From NCBI GenBank assembly GCA_033720955.1, contig JAWWBN010000195.1, positions 1 through 7,499 on the forward strand: 7,499 bases of DNA. Reading direction: 5' to 3'. Source of the stretch: JAWWBN01 sp033720955 (GTDB taxonomy: Bacteria; Acidobacteriota; Thermoanaerobaculia; Multivoradales; JAHEKO01). A program made the translations under genes and the position numbers. Positions 1 through 7,499 of this stretch are shown here, in pieces (the stretch's first letter is position 1; every line of letters starts with the position of its first letter). The notes under the pieces were generated by a model, which made no database searches, was not told the origin of the DNA, and saw only the letters and a list, made by a program, of their open reading frames with translations.

Positions 1-2
1 CG

Positions 3-1172
3 ACGACCGGGCCGCGGGTGGTCGTCGTCGGTGCCGGCGCCTTCGGCGGCTGGATCGCCCTGGAGCTGCTGCGGCGTGGAGCGCGGGTCACCCTGGTCGA
101 CGCCTGGGGCCCCGGGAACTCGCGCGCCAGCTCCGGCGGCGAGGGTAGGGCCATCCGGGCCATCTACGGTCCGGACGAGATCTACGTGCGCATGGTGCGG
201 CGCGCGTTCGAGCTCTGGGCCGAGCTCGAGGCGGCCTGCGAGGAGCCGATCTACCACGAGACCGGGGCTCTCTGGCTGCTGCCCGGCGACGACGGCTACG
301 TGAGCGCGGCGGTGCCGCTGCTCGAGCGACACGGCTTCCCGGTCGAGCGTCCGAGCCTCGACGAGGCGCGGCGGCGCTACCCGCAGATCGACTTCGAGGG
401 CATCTCGGCCGCGGTCCTCGAGCGACGCGCGGGAGTCCTGTCCGCGCGGCGAGCCTGCCGGCTGGTTCGCGACCGCTTCGTGGCCGCCGGCGGCGCCTAC
501 CGCACCGGGCGGGCGCCGGGAGGTCCGATCGACGGCGAGCGGCTGGGAGCGCTGCGGCTGGAGGAGGGACCCGAGCTGGAAGCGGACCGTTTCGTCTTCG
601 CGTGCGGTCCCTGGCTGGGGCGGCTCTTCCCCGACGTGGTGGGCGAGGCCGTCCGTCCGTCGCGGCAGGAGGTCTACTACTTCGGCACCCCGGCGGGAAG
701 CGCGCTCTACGGGCCGGGCCGGCTGCCCATCTGGATCGACTTCGACCGACGCATCTACTACGGCTTCCCCGACACCCACGGTCGGGGCTTCAAGATCGCC
801 GACGACACGCGCGGCGAGCCGGTGGATCCCACCTCGCTCGATCGGCGGCCCACCGGGGAGGGCGTGGAGGCGGCGCGGGCCTTCCTGCGCCGCCGCTTCC
901 CCGGGCTGGCGGACGCTCCCCTGCTGGAGACCCGGGTCTGCCAGTACGAGAACAGCCCGGACGGCGACCTGATCGCCGACCGACATCCCGGCGCGGCCGA
1001 CGTCTGGCTGGTGGGGGGCGGCTCGGGTCACGGTTTCAAGCTCTCCCCCGCGCTGGGAGAGCTGGTGGCCGAGGCGGTTCTGGCCGACGGTCCCGCCGAG
1101 CCCCGCTTCCGGCTCGGCCGTCTGCGGGGCGAGGGCGCCCCCACCACCCAGTTCGAGCGCGACGGCAGCTAG
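3..1172 (+). CDS. FAD-dependent amine oxidoreductase, monomeric sarcosine oxidase (DAO) family, 5' partial
   Basis: This is a flavoprotein of the D-amino-acid oxidase superfamily, predicted to oxidise a secondary or N-methyl amine or an imino acid to an imine with O2, giving H2O2. The frame is open to the left edge. GTG at 18 would begin inside the first beta strand (VVVVGAGAFGG), so the true start is probably a few codons outside the window. Numbering from that GTG, the dinucleotide-binding GAGAFG motif comes first, followed by a GEGRAIRAIYG segment with Arg44 and Arg47, which match Arg49 and Arg52 of Bacillus monomeric sarcosine oxidase (MSOX). Lys259 matches the oxygen-activating Lys265. 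Cys308, in CQYENSPDG, matches Cys315, which carries covalent FAD. Lys341, in SGHGFK, matches Lys348. The Cys-to-Lys distance of 33 residues equals that of MSOX. The MSOX residues His45, Thr48 and His269 appear as Gly, Gly and Asp, so the substrate is probably not simply sarcosine. Pipecolate or another amino acid oxidase activity is possible. The family call is secure; the substrate is unknown. Confidence 0.9.
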   Translation, partial: TTGPRVVVVGAGAFGGWIALELLRRGARVTLVDAWGPGNSRASSGGEGRAIRAIYGPDEIYVRMVRRAFELWAELEAACEEPIYHETGALWLLPGDDGYVSAAVPLLERHGFPVERPSLDEARRRYPQIDFEGISAAVLERRAGVLSARRACRLVRDRFVAAGGAYRTGRAPGGPIDGERLGALRLEEGPELEADRFVFACGPWLGRLFPDVVGEAVRPSRQEVYYFGTPAGSALYGPGRLPIWIDFDRRIYYGFPDTHGRGFKIADDTRGEPVDPTSLDRRPTGEGVEAARAFLRRRFPGLADAPLLETRVCQYENSPDGDLIADRHPGAADVWLVGGGSGHGFKLSPALGELVAEAVLADGPAEPRFRLGRLRGEGAPTTQFERDGS

Positions 1173-1191
1173 CGCCGCGGAGGCAGAGGCC

Positions 1192-2346
1192 ATGAGCTTC
1201 GTGGGCGAGCTGAGCAAGTTCCATCTGCCGGATCTGTTGCAGATGATCGCTACCGCCGGGAAGACCGGCAAGCTCAGCCTGACCCGTCGTGACTGCAAGG
1301 GGGTGATCGTCTTTCGCGGCGGCAAGATCACCTACGCCGCCGCGACCACCCTGCCGCGCGAGACCCTGGGCAGCGCCCTGATCGGCGAGGGCGTGCTGGC
1401 GCCGGCGGATCTCCGGCGGGCGGTGACGCTGCAGCGGAGCTCGGAGGACGACCGCCGTCTCGGGGAGGTGCTGATCGCCGAAGGGATGGTGTCGGCGGAG
1501 GACCTCGAGCGGGTCATCCAGCAGCAGGTCGAGAAGGTGATCGCCGAGTTCCTGGAGTGGCACGAGGGCTTCTTCCGCTTCGAGCTTCTCGATCTGCCGG
1601 AGGGGGAGGAGATCGAGGTGGACGCCGGCGACTTCCTCCTCGACCAGGGCCTCGGGGCCGAGCACGTCCTGCTGTCGATCGCGGTGCACCTCGACGAGCT
1701 CGAGAAGGAGCGCGAAGAGGAGGGTGGCTCGGGAAAGGCTGGCGGGCCGGCGACCACGGTGGCTCCCGAGGAGTCGATGGACGCGCGGCTGCGGTCCCAC
1801 TCCCTCACCGATCTGACGTCGCTGAAGGCGATGATGACCGAAGTGCGCTCGCCCGAGTTCACCGGCGAGATGAGCTCGCAGGTGCTCGACTTCGCCCGCG
1901 GCCGCTTCCGGCGCGGCGTTCTCTTCACGGTGGGCGCCCGCCAGTTCCACGGCATCGGCGGCTTCGGCCCCGAAGAGAAGGGCGGGCCGGGGCCGCTCGC
2001 GGCGCGGGAGATCGTCGTTCCAGCGGGCCAGCCGTCGGTGCTGCGCGAGGTCCTCGAGCGGGGCGAGACCTACTGCGGCGAGCTGCCCTTTCTGCCGATG
2101 AACGAGAAACTCGTGGAGCAGTTGGGAAAGGGCCGCCCCAGCGAGGTGGCGGTGCTGCCGTTGATCGTCAACGGCCGGGTTCTGCTCCTCTTCTACGCCG
2201 ACAACGTGCCCGGCGACGCGCCGATCGGATCGCTGGCGGAGATGGAGCTGCTCCTGCTGCAGGTGGGGCTGGCGATGGAGAAGGGGCTCCTCGCCGACCG
2301 GGTCAGGGAGCTCGAGATGATGCAGCACCTGCTGCGGCAGGCGTAG
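1192..2346 (+). CDS. DUF4388 (PATAN) domain protein with C-terminal GAF-like domain
   Basis: This is a cytoplasmic signalling or scaffold protein of unknown partner. Residues 1-150 form a PATAN/DUF4388 module. It opens with the typical MSFVGELSKFHLPDLLQMI helix and a GKTGKLSL strand, then VIVFRGGKITYA. Two LGxxLIxEGxL/MxxxDL half-repeats follow near residues 60 and 100 (LGSALIGEGVLAPADL, LGEVLIAEGMVSAEDL), ending with FLEWHEGFFRFE. A charged, Gly-rich linker occupies about residues 170-200. Residues 205-370 resemble the GAF-like domain often found behind DUF4388 (LDFARGRFRRGVLFTV, then GIGGFG, then VAVLPLIVNGRVLLLFYADN), and a Leu-rich helix closes the protein. There is no receiver, kinase or DNA-binding domain, although related proteins often carry a receiver domain. 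The ATG is fixed by GGAGG at 1179-1183, eight bases upstream. The gene starts 19 bases after the oxidoreductase stop, so co-transcription is likely. PATAN proteins are known as adaptors in two-component and motility-type signalling; a role here is inference. Confidence 0.85.
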   Translation: MSFVGELSKFHLPDLLQMIATAGKTGKLSLTRRDCKGVIVFRGGKITYAAATTLPRETLGSALIGEGVLAPADLRRAVTLQRSSEDDRRLGEVLIAEGMVSAEDLERVIQQQVEKVIAEFLEWHEGFFRFELLDLPEGEEIEVDAGDFLLDQGLGAEHVLLSIAVHLDELEKEREEEGGSGKAGGPATTVAPEESMDARLRSHSLTDLTSLKAMMTEVRSPEFTGEMSSQVLDFARGRFRRGVLFTVGARQFHGIGGFGPEEKGGPGPLAAREIVVPAGQPSVLREVLERGETYCGELPFLPMNEKLVEQLGKGRPSEVAVLPLIVNGRVLLLFYADNVPGDAPIGSLAEMELLLLQVGLAMEKGLLADRVRELEMMQHLLRQA

Positions 2347-2388
2347 GGCGCCGGGTATGATGACCGACCCCTGGAAGGAGCGCCCCCG

Positions 2389-4530
<2,142 letters not shown>

Positions 4531-4531
4531 C

Positions 4532-4585
4532 GGAATGCTCGTTTCGGGCACGTCGCGGCGCGCGTGCCGCCCGAAATGAGCATCC
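4532..4585. repeat. Long interrupted palindrome / RNA hairpin covering the hydrolase start
   Basis: Bases 4532-4552 pair with 4563-4585. The outer part GGAATGCTCGTTTCGGG pairs with CCCGAAATGAGCATCC, with one bulged A at 4534 and a G-U wobble (4541 with 4577). The inner part CACG (4549-4552) pairs with CGTG (4563-4566), with three unpaired bases around 4568-4570 between the two helices. The 10-base loop can itself fold as CGC/GCG. The structure begins two bases after the peptidase stop codon and contains both candidate start codons of the next gene, GTG 4564 and ATG 4576, in its 3' arm. No T-run follows, so it is not a classical intrinsic terminator. The pairing is read directly from the sequence. 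Its role could be a REP-like palindromic element, an mRNA 3'-end stabiliser or a translational gate. No second copy lies in this window. Confidence 0.75.
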
Positions 4586-5355
4586 CGCCGCCACCGTTCC
4601 TGCGCTCCTGGCCCGGCGATGACGCGGGTCGGCCCCCGGTGCTCTTCGTCCACGGGCTGGGGGATTCGGGTCTCGGCTTCGAGGAGCTGGCCGGCTCGCC
4701 CCGGCTGGCCGCCTGGCCGCGCTGGGCGCCCGACCTCGCCGGCTACGGACGCCGCCGCCGGTCCGGGAGCCCGGCCTCGCTCAGCGACCACGCCGACCAG
4801 CTCGCCGCCTGGCTGGAGGGGAGCGGGGCACCGCCCTGCGCGGTGGTGGGTCACTCGATGGGCGGAGTGGTGGCCCTGCTCCTGGCCGAGCGTCACCCCG
4901 GGCGGGTCGCCGCGCTGGTGGACGTGGAGGGGAACAAGAGCCAGGGCGACTGCGGCTTCAGCGGACGGACCCTGGGCTGGACGGTGGAGAGCTTCGCGGC
5001 CCGGGGCTTCGCCGAGATCTGCGAGCAGGTCCGCCGCGGCGCCGCCTCCGACCCCTCTCTGGCCACCTACCATGCCAGCCTGCGGCTGGCGGATCCCCGG
5101 ACCTTCTTCGCCAACGCGCGCGAGCTGGTGGAGCTGTCGCGCGCAGAGAGGCTGGCGGAGCGGCTCGCCGCCCTCTCCTGCCCGACCGTCTACGTCGGCG
5201 GCGCCGACCGTCCGGGAGGCGTGTGCGAGCGCTCGCTGGAGCTGCTCGTCGCGGCGGGGGTCGAGCCCGTCCTCCTGTCGCCCGCGGGCCACTGGGTCTT
5301 CCTGGACCAGCCGGAGCGCTTCCTCGACGTCCTGATCGACGCCCTCCCGCGGTGA
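4576..5355 (+). CDS. Alpha/beta-fold hydrolase
   Basis: This is a cytoplasmic serine hydrolase of the alpha/beta-hydrolase superfamily acting on an unidentified ester, lactone or similar substrate. Numbered from ATG 4576 (259 residues, typical length), VLFVHGLGDSG near residues 22-32 forms the oxyanion strand-loop. GHSMGG holds the nucleophile Ser94. Asp211 (GGADRPGG) and His239 (AGHWVFLDQPERF) complete the triad. A VDVEGNKSQGDCGF segment follows the nucleophile domain and marks a subfamily I have no reliable name for. The start is uncertain. GTG 4564 is also in frame, adding four residues, and neither start has a recognisable Shine-Dalgarno sequence because both sit in the 3' arm of the palindrome. 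Translation may depend on ribosomes finishing the peptidase gene, whose stop codon is in the same frame 45 bases before the ATG. The fold is certain; the substrate is not visible. Confidence 0.9.
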   Translation: MSIPPPPFLRSWPGDDAGRPPVLFVHGLGDSGLGFEELAGSPRLAAWPRWAPDLAGYGRRRRSGSPASLSDHADQLAAWLEGSGAPPCAVVGHSMGGVVALLLAERHPGRVAALVDVEGNKSQGDCGFSGRTLGWTVESFAARGFAEICEQVRRGAASDPSLATYHASLRLADPRTFFANARELVELSRAERLAERLAALSCPTVYVGGADRPGGVCERSLELLVAAGVEPVLLSPAGHWVFLDQPERFLDVLIDALPR

Positions 5356-5362
5356 CCCGACC

Positions 5363-5986
5363 GTGCCCGCCCGCCAGCGTCTCGCCCGGCTGCCCCTCTC
5401 CTTCTTCCGGCGCGGCGCCGCGGAGGTGGCGCCCGATCTCCTGGGGCGCTATCTGGTGCGGCGGCTCGACGGGACGCGTCTGGTGGCCAGGATCGTCGAG
5501 ACGGAGGCCTACCTGGGGGCTCCCGATCCGGCGAGCCACGCCCGTGGCGGCCTGCGCTCGGCGCGCAACGAGTCGCTCTACCTGCCCGGCGGCCACCTCT
5601 ACGTCTACCTGATCTACGGCCTGCACCACTGCGCCAACGCGGTGACCGGCGAGGCCGGCGGCGCCGACGCGGTGCTCCTCCGCGCCGCCGAGCCGGTGGC
5701 TGGCGAGGAGGTGATGGCGGCGCGCCGGGGGCTCTCGCGGCCGCGGCCGGGCGACCTGCTGGGTGGGCCGGGGAAGCTCTGCCAGGCGCTGGGCATCGAC
5801 CGGTCGCTGGACGGCGTGCGCCTCGATCGCGGAGCCCTGACGGTCGCGGCGGGGAAGCCGGTGGCGGCCGCCGAGATCGCGGTGGGAACCCGCATCGGCG
5901 TCGACTACGCCGGCGAAGCGGCCGCCTGGCCGCTCCGCTTCGCGGTCGCCGGGTGCCGCCACGTCTCGCGTCCCCACCCCTGGTAG
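5363..5986 (+). CDS. mpg: DNA-3-methyladenine glycosylase, AAG/MPG family
   Basis: This base-excision repair enzyme removes alkylated purines such as 3-methyladenine, and in many homologues hypoxanthine and etheno-adenine, leaving an abasic site. The 207-residue length is normal for the bacterial form. Residues matching human AAG are all present: the catalytic Glu48 in VETEAY (human Glu125), Tyr50 (Tyr127), His59 (His136), Tyr82 in YVYLIYG (the intercalating-loop region, Tyr159), Asn92 in CANAV (Asn169) and Arg107 in LLRAAEP (Arg182). GPGKLCQALGI follows, as is usual in the family. No ATG is available. The GTG at 5363 comes seven bases after the hydrolase stop, and GGTGA at 5351-5355, which overlaps that stop codon, is the only candidate ribosome site, so translation is probably coupled. 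The gene looks intact and active; the alkyl-base preference cannot be read from the sequence. Confidence 0.96.
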   Translation: MPARQRLARLPLSFFRRGAAEVAPDLLGRYLVRRLDGTRLVARIVETEAYLGAPDPASHARGGLRSARNESLYLPGGHLYVYLIYGLHHCANAVTGEAGGADAVLLRAAEPVAGEEVMAARRGLSRPRPGDLLGGPGKLCQALGIDRSLDGVRLDRGALTVAAGKPVAAAEIAVGTRIGVDYAGEAAAWPLRFAVAGCRHVSRPHPW

Positions 5987-5998
5987 CGCCTCCTCCGG

Positions 5999-6017
5999 CG
6001 GCGGCGTCCCGCCGCTG
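5999..6017 (+). terminator. Weak GC-rich hairpin after the glycosylase gene
   Basis: GCGGCG (6001-6006) pairs with CGCCGC (6010-6015) around a TCC loop, and a G-T plus a C-G pair can extend the stem. It begins 12 bases after the glycosylase stop and precedes a C-rich stretch with only three T's (6031-6033), so it lacks a proper U-tract. It may mark the end of the upstream transcript, but in DNA this rich in GC such a short hairpin can arise by chance. Confidence 0.25.
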
Positions 6018-6048
6018 GCCCCGGGCCCCCTTTCCCGTCGCGATTCTG

Positions 6049-6057
6049 TGGTAGAAC
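6049..6057 (+). promoter_or_regulatory. Candidate extended -10 promoter
   Basis: TGGTAGAAC fits an extended -10 (TG, one base, then TAGAAC, four of six matches to TATAAT). It sits in one of the few A/T-containing patches of the window, about 50 bases before the small ORF at 6104. No good -35 hexamer lies 16-18 bases upstream; CTTTCC is the closest, which is tolerable for an extended -10 site. Transcription would begin near 6064, giving a leader of about 40 bases. The call rests on motif and position only. Confidence 0.4.
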
Positions 6058-6063
6058 GGTCGG

Positions 6064-6089
6064 CCCGGGACCGCGGGCGGCGGTCCGGG
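6064..6089 (+). promoter_or_regulatory. Leader hairpin just upstream of the ribosome site
   Basis: GGACCGC (6068-6074) pairs perfectly with GCGGTCC (6080-6086) around a five-base loop. Three more C-G pairs (6064-6066 with 6087-6089) can form past one bulged G. If transcription starts near 6064, as the upstream -10 suggests, the mRNA would begin with this stem and leave the GGAG at 6094-6097 free. It could stabilise the 5' end or tune translation. High GC makes chance stems common, so confidence is modest. Confidence 0.35.
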
Positions 6090-6103
6090 GCGCGGAGACC
6101 GCC

Positions 6104-6250
6104 ATGCGCTGGAAGGGACGAGGACAGAGCACGCGGATCGAGGACCGGCGGGGCCGGCGCGCCGTGGTCCGCGGCGGCGCCGGGCTGGGCGCCGGAGCCG
6201 TGCTCGTCCCCACCGTCTTCACCCTGCTCACCGACACCTTCTCCGGCTGA
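6104..6250 (+). CDS. 48-residue YpfJ-like N-terminal stub, putative single-span membrane peptide
   Basis: The ORF starts at ATG with GGAG six bases upstream (6094-6097) and ends in a TGA whose last base is the first base of the next gene's ATG. The first 17 residues, MRWKGRGQSTRIEDRRG, closely match the conserved N-terminus of the YpfJ-type neutral zinc metallopeptidases (PF04228), which run MRWxGRxxSxxxEDRRG. As in those proteins, a Gly-rich hydrophobic stretch follows (about residues 23-44), which could span the membrane once with the basic N-terminus inside. The zinc-binding HExxH protease domain of about 200 residues is absent. It does not continue in another frame, because the following DNA encodes the kinase from its first codon. 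It is either a decayed remnant left by an internal deletion or a genuine small membrane protein derived from the YpfJ anchor. Promoter, ribosome site and coupling to the next gene favour continued translation. The similarity was recognised by eye, not by a search. Confidence 0.6.
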   Translation: MRWKGRGQSTRIEDRRGRRAVVRGGAGLGAGAVLVPTVFTLLTDTFSG

Positions 6251-7499
6251 TGACTGCCGCAATCGCCTCGATCGTCAAGCGCGACGGACGGATCCTGCCG
6301 TTCGACCGCGAGAAGGTGGTGGTGGCGATCTACAAGGCGACGGCTGCCATCGGCGGGCACGATCGGCGGTTGGCGGAAGAGCTGGCCGACGAGGTGATCG
6401 AGGCCCTCCAGGCCACCTACTCGGCCGACCTGCCCCCCACCGTGGAGGACGTGCAGGACGTGGTGGAGCGGGTGCTGATCCAGCGGGGTCACGCCAAGAC
6501 GGCGAAGGCGTACATCGTCTACCGGCACGAGCGGGCCAAGATGCGCAGCCGCCAGGAGAAGGGACGGGTCGAGTACATCCCCTGGAAGGCGATGTGGCAC
6601 GCCCTGGACTGGGCGGTGGCGCACGGCTGCCACACCGTGGAGCAGCTCAACCGGATCGTCGCCGACGGACGCCTGCCGGAGCTGGTGCGCGCCGCCGACG
6701 AGCGGTACGAGGCGATCCTCGACGGCGCCGCCGAGGCGGTCCTGGAGCGCCGCGGCGAGCTGCGGTTCATCATCGTCGCCGGTCCGTCGAGCTCCGGCAA
6801 GACCACCACCACCGAGAAGCTGCGCCGCCGTCTCGAGGCCGAGGGACTCCACGTGGTGCCCATGACGCTCGACAACTACTTCTTCGATCTCGAGCTGCAC
6901 CCCAGGGACGAGTTCGGCGACTACGACTTCGAGACCCCAGAAGCCCTGGATCTCAACCTGATCAACGAGCATCTGGCCGCGGTGGACGGCGGCCGGGGCG
7001 TGGACATGCCGGTCTACGACTTCAAGAGCGGCCGGCGGCTGGGGCGCACCCAGCGGTTCGAGCCGGAGGAGGGGACGCTGGTGCTGCTGGACACCCTCCA
7101 CGGCCTCTACGACGGGCTGTCGGCGAGCGTCCCGGCGGAGCGCAAGTTCCGGCTCTACATCGAGACGATCAGCCAGCTCAAGGGACCCGACGGCCGGTAC
7201 GCCCGGTGGGCGGACATCCGGCTGCTGCGGCGGATGATCCGCGACCAGCAGCACCGCGCCTACGACCCCGAGCGCACCATCCTCCACTGGCACTACGTGC
7301 GCCGCAGCGAGCTCAAGCACATCATTCCCTACCAGGGGTCGGCCGACTATCAGGTCAACAGCGCCCTGGCCTACGAGCTCCTCTTCCTGAAGCGGCACCT
7401 CTTCGACCACCTGCCCGCGTTTCTCGACAAGTGGCGCGACGACGAGCGCCACCTGGACGGCTACATCCGCGCCCGCAGGGTCCACGATCTGCTGGCCGC
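6250..7499 (+). CDS. ATP-cone domain fused to uridine-kinase/PRK-like P-loop kinase, 3' partial
   Basis: The frame is open from ATG 6250 to the window end (416 complete codons). Residues 7-97 are an ATP-cone: IVKRDGRILPFDREKVVVAI, ending AKAYIVYRHERAKMR. This nucleotide-sensing module is best known from ribonucleotide reductases and NrdR. About 70 residues of linker follow (IPWKAMWHALDWAVAHG and a helical stretch). A P-loop kinase domain of the uridine kinase/phosphoribulokinase family then begins, with Walker A GPSSSGKT at 178-185, LDNYF at 207-211 (usual place of the catalytic Asp), DFETPEALDL, MPVYDFKSGRR, DTLHG at 281-285, and an Arg-Asp pair at 331-332 in the lid region. HIIPYQGSADYQVNSALAYEL matches the C-terminal part of nucleoside kinase homologues. 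Most relatives have EG-x-H where this protein has DTLHG. It probably phosphorylates a nucleoside or similar substrate under nucleotide control, but the substrate cannot be read. Its start overlaps the preceding TGA by one base, implying coupled translation. Confidence 0.88.
   Translation, partial: MTAAIASIVKRDGRILPFDREKVVVAIYKATAAIGGHDRRLAEELADEVIEALQATYSADLPPTVEDVQDVVERVLIQRGHAKTAKAYIVYRHERAKMRSRQEKGRVEYIPWKAMWHALDWAVAHGCHTVEQLNRIVADGRLPELVRAADERYEAILDGAAEAVLERRGELRFIIVAGPSSSGKTTTTEKLRRRLEAEGLHVVPMTLDNYFFDLELHPRDEFGDYDFETPEALDLNLINEHLAAVDGGRGVDMPVYDFKSGRRLGRTQRFEPEEGTLVLLDTLHGLYDGLSASVPAERKFRLYIETISQLKGPDGRYARWADIRLLRRMIRDQQHRAYDPERTILHWHYVRRSELKHIIPYQGSADYQVNSALAYELLFLKRHLFDHLPAFLDKWRDDERHLDGYIRARRVHDLLA

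Noticed and set aside
2356..2361. TATGAT as a -10 hexamer before the prolyl oligopeptidase gene
   Set aside because: The hexamer is a good match in GC-rich DNA, but no -35 matches more than three of six bases at 16-18 bases spacing and there is no TG extension. Left as a possibility only.
4532..4585. Palindrome as a rho-independent terminator
   Set aside because: The stem is strong, but it is followed by CCGCCGCC rather than a T-tract and it contains the start of the next gene.
4958..6262. A 434-codon minus-strand open frame opposite the glycosylase
   Set aside because: It is codon-aligned antisense to the glycosylase. Outside it the translation becomes Arg/Pro/Ala repeats with no recognisable domain.
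5905..7485. A 526-codon minus-strand open frame opposite the kinase gene
   Set aside because: It is codon-aligned antisense to a gene with clear ATP-cone and P-loop motifs, so it is an artefact of high GC at the third position.

Overview
This G+C-rich window has third codon positions that are almost all G or C, and its genes are densely packed on the + strand. The gene set and protein style (a DUF4388/PATAN protein with a GAF-like tail, an exported-type prolyl oligopeptidase, an ATP-cone/P-loop kinase fusion) suggest a high-GC soil or sediment bacterium. An acidobacterium of the Thermoanaerobaculia/Holophagae kind is my best guess, with Myxococcota or Gemmatimonadota as alternatives. There is no rRNA, tRNA or single-copy marker to settle the taxonomy.

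Layout from left to right: a monomeric sarcosine oxidase-family flavoprotein cut by the left edge (to 1172); a PATAN/DUF4388 signalling protein (1192-2346); a full-length S9A prolyl oligopeptidase with a visible catalytic triad and a probable signal peptide (2389-4530); a long interrupted palindrome (4532-4585) that covers the start of an alpha/beta hydrolase (4576-5355); an AAG/MPG-type DNA-3-methyladenine glycosylase (5363-5986); a 117-base intergenic region with a candidate extended -10 promoter and a leader hairpin; a 48-residue ORF that looks like the N-terminus of a YpfJ-type zinc metallopeptidase without its protease domain (6104-6250); and, overlapping it by one base, an ATP-cone plus uridine-kinase-like P-loop protein that runs off the right edge (6250 to the end).

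Gaps of 19, 42, 45 and 7 bases make the first five genes a plausible single transcription unit. Their functions (amine oxidation, signalling, peptide hydrolysis, ester-type hydrolysis, DNA repair) do not form an obvious pathway, so this looks like housekeeping and catabolic genes sharing a transcript. The last two genes probably form a second unit with their own promoter and translational coupling. I see no mobile element, CRISPR array or clear defence system. The points most worth a second look are the protease-less YpfJ stub joined to the kinase gene, and the palindrome that buries the hydrolase start codon.
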